Shown: in pieces, positions 6,429 to 8,477 of the stretch
Layout: each line of letters opens with the position of its first letter
How positions within the stretch are numbered: the first letter of the stretch is position 1
NCBI GenBank assembly: GCA_947455805.1
Contig: CANGSN010000112.1
Location: 1 to 8,477, forward strand
Source of the DNA: Planctomycetota bacterium
Lineage (GTDB): Bacteria; Planctomycetota; UBA1135; UBA2386
Direction of reading: 5' to 3'
DNA: 8,477 bases
Translations under genes and position numbers: made by a program
The notes under the pieces: generated by a model
Told to the model about the DNA's origin: nothing
Databases searched by the model: none
What the model saw: only the letters and a program-made list of their open reading frames with translations

Positions 6429-6797
6429 ATGCAGCTCGAACGTCGTAGCTTCCACCATGGTCGCGGTTGCGTCGCGGACGGCGACGGCCCGCTGGCCCAG
6501 CGCATGCGCGCCAAGTTCGATCGGCTGGTCGACGGTGCCGGCGCTGCGGCGCACGGTGTCGCGTCGGCGGGGATCGGACCCAAGCTGGCCATCGCCATCC
6601 ACTGCGGCGGTCGCCGCCTCGTGTTGGCAGAGCGTGTCGACCAGGAAGTGAAGTCGACGCTGGCGGCGCTGCCGCAAGGCACCGAACAGGTCGGCTTCCA
6701 TTCCCACGGCGAACTGTCGCCGCAGGACTCGGGCAGTCGTGCGCTGCGCAACCAGCCGATGGCGTTGACCTCGATCGCGGAGCACGGCCCGGCGTGA
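6429..6797 (+). CDS. FIST C-terminal domain protein, 5'-truncated (possible pseudogene)
   Basis: From ATG 6429 the frame gives 122 residues; the actual start is uncertain because the frame is open far upstream. Residues 20-120 match the end of the FIST_C domain: a PLAQRMRAKFDRLVDGA segment, then CGGRRLVLAERVDQEV, EQVGFHSHGELSP and ALRNQPMALTSIAEH. FIST proteins are usually about 370-400 residues (FIST plus FIST_C) and are proposed small-ligand sensors that work with kinases. Here the whole N-terminal FIST domain and the start of FIST_C are missing. Several positions that I recall as conserved differ: CVGRRLVLG reads CGGRRLVLA, GFYSYGE reads GFHSHGE, and LHNQTMTLT reads LRNQPMALT. Codon usage still looks coding, and the TGA overlaps the kinase start. 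It is either a decaying gene or a minimal domain kept for translational coupling. Confidence 0.6.
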   Translation: MQLERRSFHHGRGCVADGDGPLAQRMRAKFDRLVDGAGAAAHGVASAGIGPKLAIAIHCGGRRLVLAERVDQEVKSTLAALPQGTEQVGFHSHGELSPQDSGSRALRNQPMALTSIAEHGPA

Positions 6798-8477
6798 GGA
6801 ATCCGTCGCATCCGGCCCCGGAGGCCTTGCACCCGCTGCTGCAGCGGCAACTCGCCGGTGTCGGCATCGACGCCACGAGCCCGTTGCCGGCGGATCGCTT
6901 CACGGACCTGCTGCAGCGCGTCTCTCGCGCCTACCACGACGCCGACCAGGACCGCTACCGGATCCTGAGGTCCTCGCAGGTCTCGAGCCGCGAGATGCAG
7001 CAACTCTACGACGATCTGCGGCGGGCCGCGGACCTGCGGGCTGCGGCCGACTCGGAGCGCCTCCACGCCATCCTCGCCGGCATCGGCGACGGCGTCTGTG
7101 TGCTCGACGCACGCGGAGCCGCCACCTTGGTGAACGAGAGCGCGGCCCGCATGTTCGGCGAGCGGGCCCAGGCGCTGCGCGGGCGGTGCCTGTTGGACTT
7201 GCTGCACATCGACCAACCGGGCGGTGGCACCGAGATCCCGGGCAGTGCCGAACTGTTGCGCCGGGCCCGGACCGCCGGCTCGTTGCGGGTCGACGAGGGG
7301 CACCTCGCCGCGATGGACGGCTCGCTGCTGCCGATCGCGTTCGTCGTCAATCCGATCGCCGACGGCGACGGTGGCACCGGCGGCGTGATTGTGTTCCACG
7401 ATCGCACCCCGGCTCTCCTGGCCATGCAGCAGTTGGCGCGCGAACGCGAGCGCGCCGAAGGGGCCAATCGCGCCAAGAGCAGCTTCCTGGCGACGATGAG
7501 CCACGAGATCCGCACGCCGCTGAACGGTGTGCTCGGCATGATGCAGTTGCTGCTGCGGACCGAACTGCAGCCGCAGCAACGGGAGTACGCGGACGCCGTG
7601 GTCGCCGCCGGCGACGCGCTGCTGCAGGTGCTCGGCGACGTGCTGGACTTCTCCAAGATCGAAGCCGGCAAGCTGCACCTCGAGCACGTCGACTTCGACC
7701 TCGACCGCACCGTCGACGAGGTCGTCGACCTGTTCGCCGAGCCGGCGGCCTGCCGCGGGTTGCGCTTCGAGTGTCGCATCGCCCTCGACCTGCCGCGGCA
7801 CTGGCGCGGGGATCCCGGGCGCCTGCGCCAGGTGTTGCTCAACCTCGTCAGCAACGCCCTGAAGTTCACCCGCAGCGGCACGATCGCGGTGGAGATCGGG
7901 CGGCCGACCGACGGACATCCCGGCGCCGTCGAGGTCGCCGTCACCGACACCGGGCCGGGCATGTCCAGCGAGCAGCAGGCGCGGCTGTTCCACGCCTTCG
8001 CCCAGGCCGACACGTCGACGACCCGGCAGTTCGGCGGTACCGGCCTCGGCCTGGCGATCTGCAAGAGCCTGGTCGAGGCGATGGGCGGCGCGATCGGTGT
8101 GAACAGCAGCGAAGGCCACGGCAGCACCTTCTGGTTCTCCGTCGACCTGGAGCCGCTGCCGACCGATCCGGGCGAGCTGACGCTGGCTGGGCACTCGTTC
8201 GTGGTCCTGGCCGGCGCCGACACCGGCGTGTGCTCGCTGCAGGTGCGACTGCTGCGGCTCGGGGCCGCGGTCGTGTCGTGCCGCGGCGATGCCGACCCCA
8301 CGGACCATCTGCGCAGCTTGCCGGCCGGTCGACGGTGGCTGTTGGTGGCGGAGCGCGGCAGTGACCAGGCGCTGCAGCAACTCGCCGCGGCCTCGAACCT
8401 CGCCGACGTCCGCGTCGTCGTCACCGCCGCTGCACAGCAACTGGCGGCGCCGCTGCCGCCGCGGGTGGTCGGTCGCC
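6794..8477 (+). CDS. FIST-associated sensor histidine kinase, probably hybrid (3' end outside window)
   Basis: The frame opens at GTG 6794, whose GTGA overlaps the stop of the FIST frame, and runs off the right edge after 561 residues. A GGAG lies 11 nt before the GTG, a possible but distant ribosome binding site. Residues about 35-90 form a charged helical segment (LLQRVSRAYHDADQDRYRILRSS) typical of kinases paired with FIST proteins. Residues about 88-205 are a PAS domain. HisKA has FLATMSHEIRTPLNG with His237 as phospho-acceptor. HATPase_c has the N-box LLNLVSNALKF (348-358, Asn354), DTGPGM (385-390) and GGTGLGLAI (414-422). From about 465 a receiver-like fold begins but reads VVLAGADTG in place of an acidic DD pair, and no phospho-acceptor Asp is visible by residue 561. 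No transmembrane segment is seen, so it is likely cytoplasmic. A true receiver or Hpt domain may follow outside the window. Confidence 0.92.
   Translation, partial: MRNPSHPAPEALHPLLQRQLAGVGIDATSPLPADRFTDLLQRVSRAYHDADQDRYRILRSSQVSSREMQQLYDDLRRAADLRAAADSERLHAILAGIGDGVCVLDARGAATLVNESAARMFGERAQALRGRCLLDLLHIDQPGGGTEIPGSAELLRRARTAGSLRVDEGHLAAMDGSLLPIAFVVNPIADGDGGTGGVIVFHDRTPALLAMQQLARERERAEGANRAKSSFLATMSHEIRTPLNGVLGMMQLLLRTELQPQQREYADAVVAAGDALLQVLGDVLDFSKIEAGKLHLEHVDFDLDRTVDEVVDLFAEPAACRGLRFECRIALDLPRHWRGDPGRLRQVLLNLVSNALKFTRSGTIAVEIGRPTDGHPGAVEVAVTDTGPGMSSEQQARLFHAFAQADTSTTRQFGGTGLGLAICKSLVEAMGGAIGVNSSEGHGSTFWFSVDLEPLPTDPGELTLAGHSFVVLAGADTGVCSLQVRLLRLGAAVVSCRGDADPTDHLRSLPAGRRWLLVAERGSDQALQQLAAASNLADVRVVVTAAAQQLAAPLPPRVVGR

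Noticed and set aside
6392..6455. Possible tRNA-like sequence near GCTCGAACGTCGTAGC
   Set aside because: No acceptor stem, no proper T-loop sequence and no cloverleaf could be formed.
3453..6797. A 1114-residue plus-strand open frame spanning bpt, the ATPase and the intergenic region
   Set aside because: Most of it lies antisense to the ATPase and bpt coding sequences and has Arg/Ala/Gln-rich shadow composition with no motif. Only its last ~105 codons, the FIST_C remnant, resemble a real protein.
5675..8440. A 921-residue minus-strand open frame opposite the kinase
   Set aside because: The plus strand encodes clear HisKA and HATPase motifs. The minus frame has no recognisable domain and reflects the G/C-biased third positions of the kinase gene.
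1..8477. CRISPR array, transposase, integrase, phage or toxin-antitoxin genes
   Set aside because: No regularly spaced short repeats and no matching protein motifs were seen on either strand.

Overview
The window is GC-rich (roughly 70%) bacterial chromosome with six recognisable protein genes in two divergent groups. Two traits point to Planctomycetota. One is a pair of secreted Thr/Ala/Gly-rich propeller-like proteins, the complete one ending in an all-beta, Cys-containing domain of a type I associate with that phylum. The other is the near absence of Shine-Dalgarno sequences. The phylum is an inference; no rRNA or marker gene is present.

Left group, minus strand, read from right to left. 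A VirD4/TraG-like ATPase (start 5678) is followed closely by bpt, the leucyl-tRNA--protein transferase of the N-degron pathway (about 3679-2825). After it come two tandem paralogous secreted proteins: a complete copy (2648-1203) and a second copy (start 970) that runs off the left edge. The paralogs are about 96% identical in DNA over 1-300 versus 1691-1990 but clearly diverged in their 5' halves, which suggests a recent exchange between copies. A 111-nt interrupted inverted repeat (1096-1206) with about 39 pairable bases starts at the stop codon of the complete paralog and occupies the spacer between the two genes.

Middle, 5679-6428: about 750 bp between divergent genes with no gene I can support. 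Long frames cross it but look like high-GC shadows.

Right group, plus strand. A short frame (6429-6797) encodes only the last part of a FIST_C sensory domain, with changes at positions usually conserved. It overlaps by GTGA a large sensor histidine kinase (6794 to beyond the right edge) with coiled-coil, PAS, HisKA and HATPase domains and the start of a receiver-like domain without the usual acidic residues. FIST protein plus kinase is a known sensory pairing; here the FIST partner appears truncated, so the kinase may have lost or changed its input.

No tRNA, rRNA, CRISPR array, transposase or conjugation gene other than the coupling-protein-like ATPase was found. I see no clear novel multi-gene system. 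The best leads are the long inverted repeat, the solitary coupling-protein-like ATPase beside bpt, the homogenised paralogs and the broken FIST-kinase pair.
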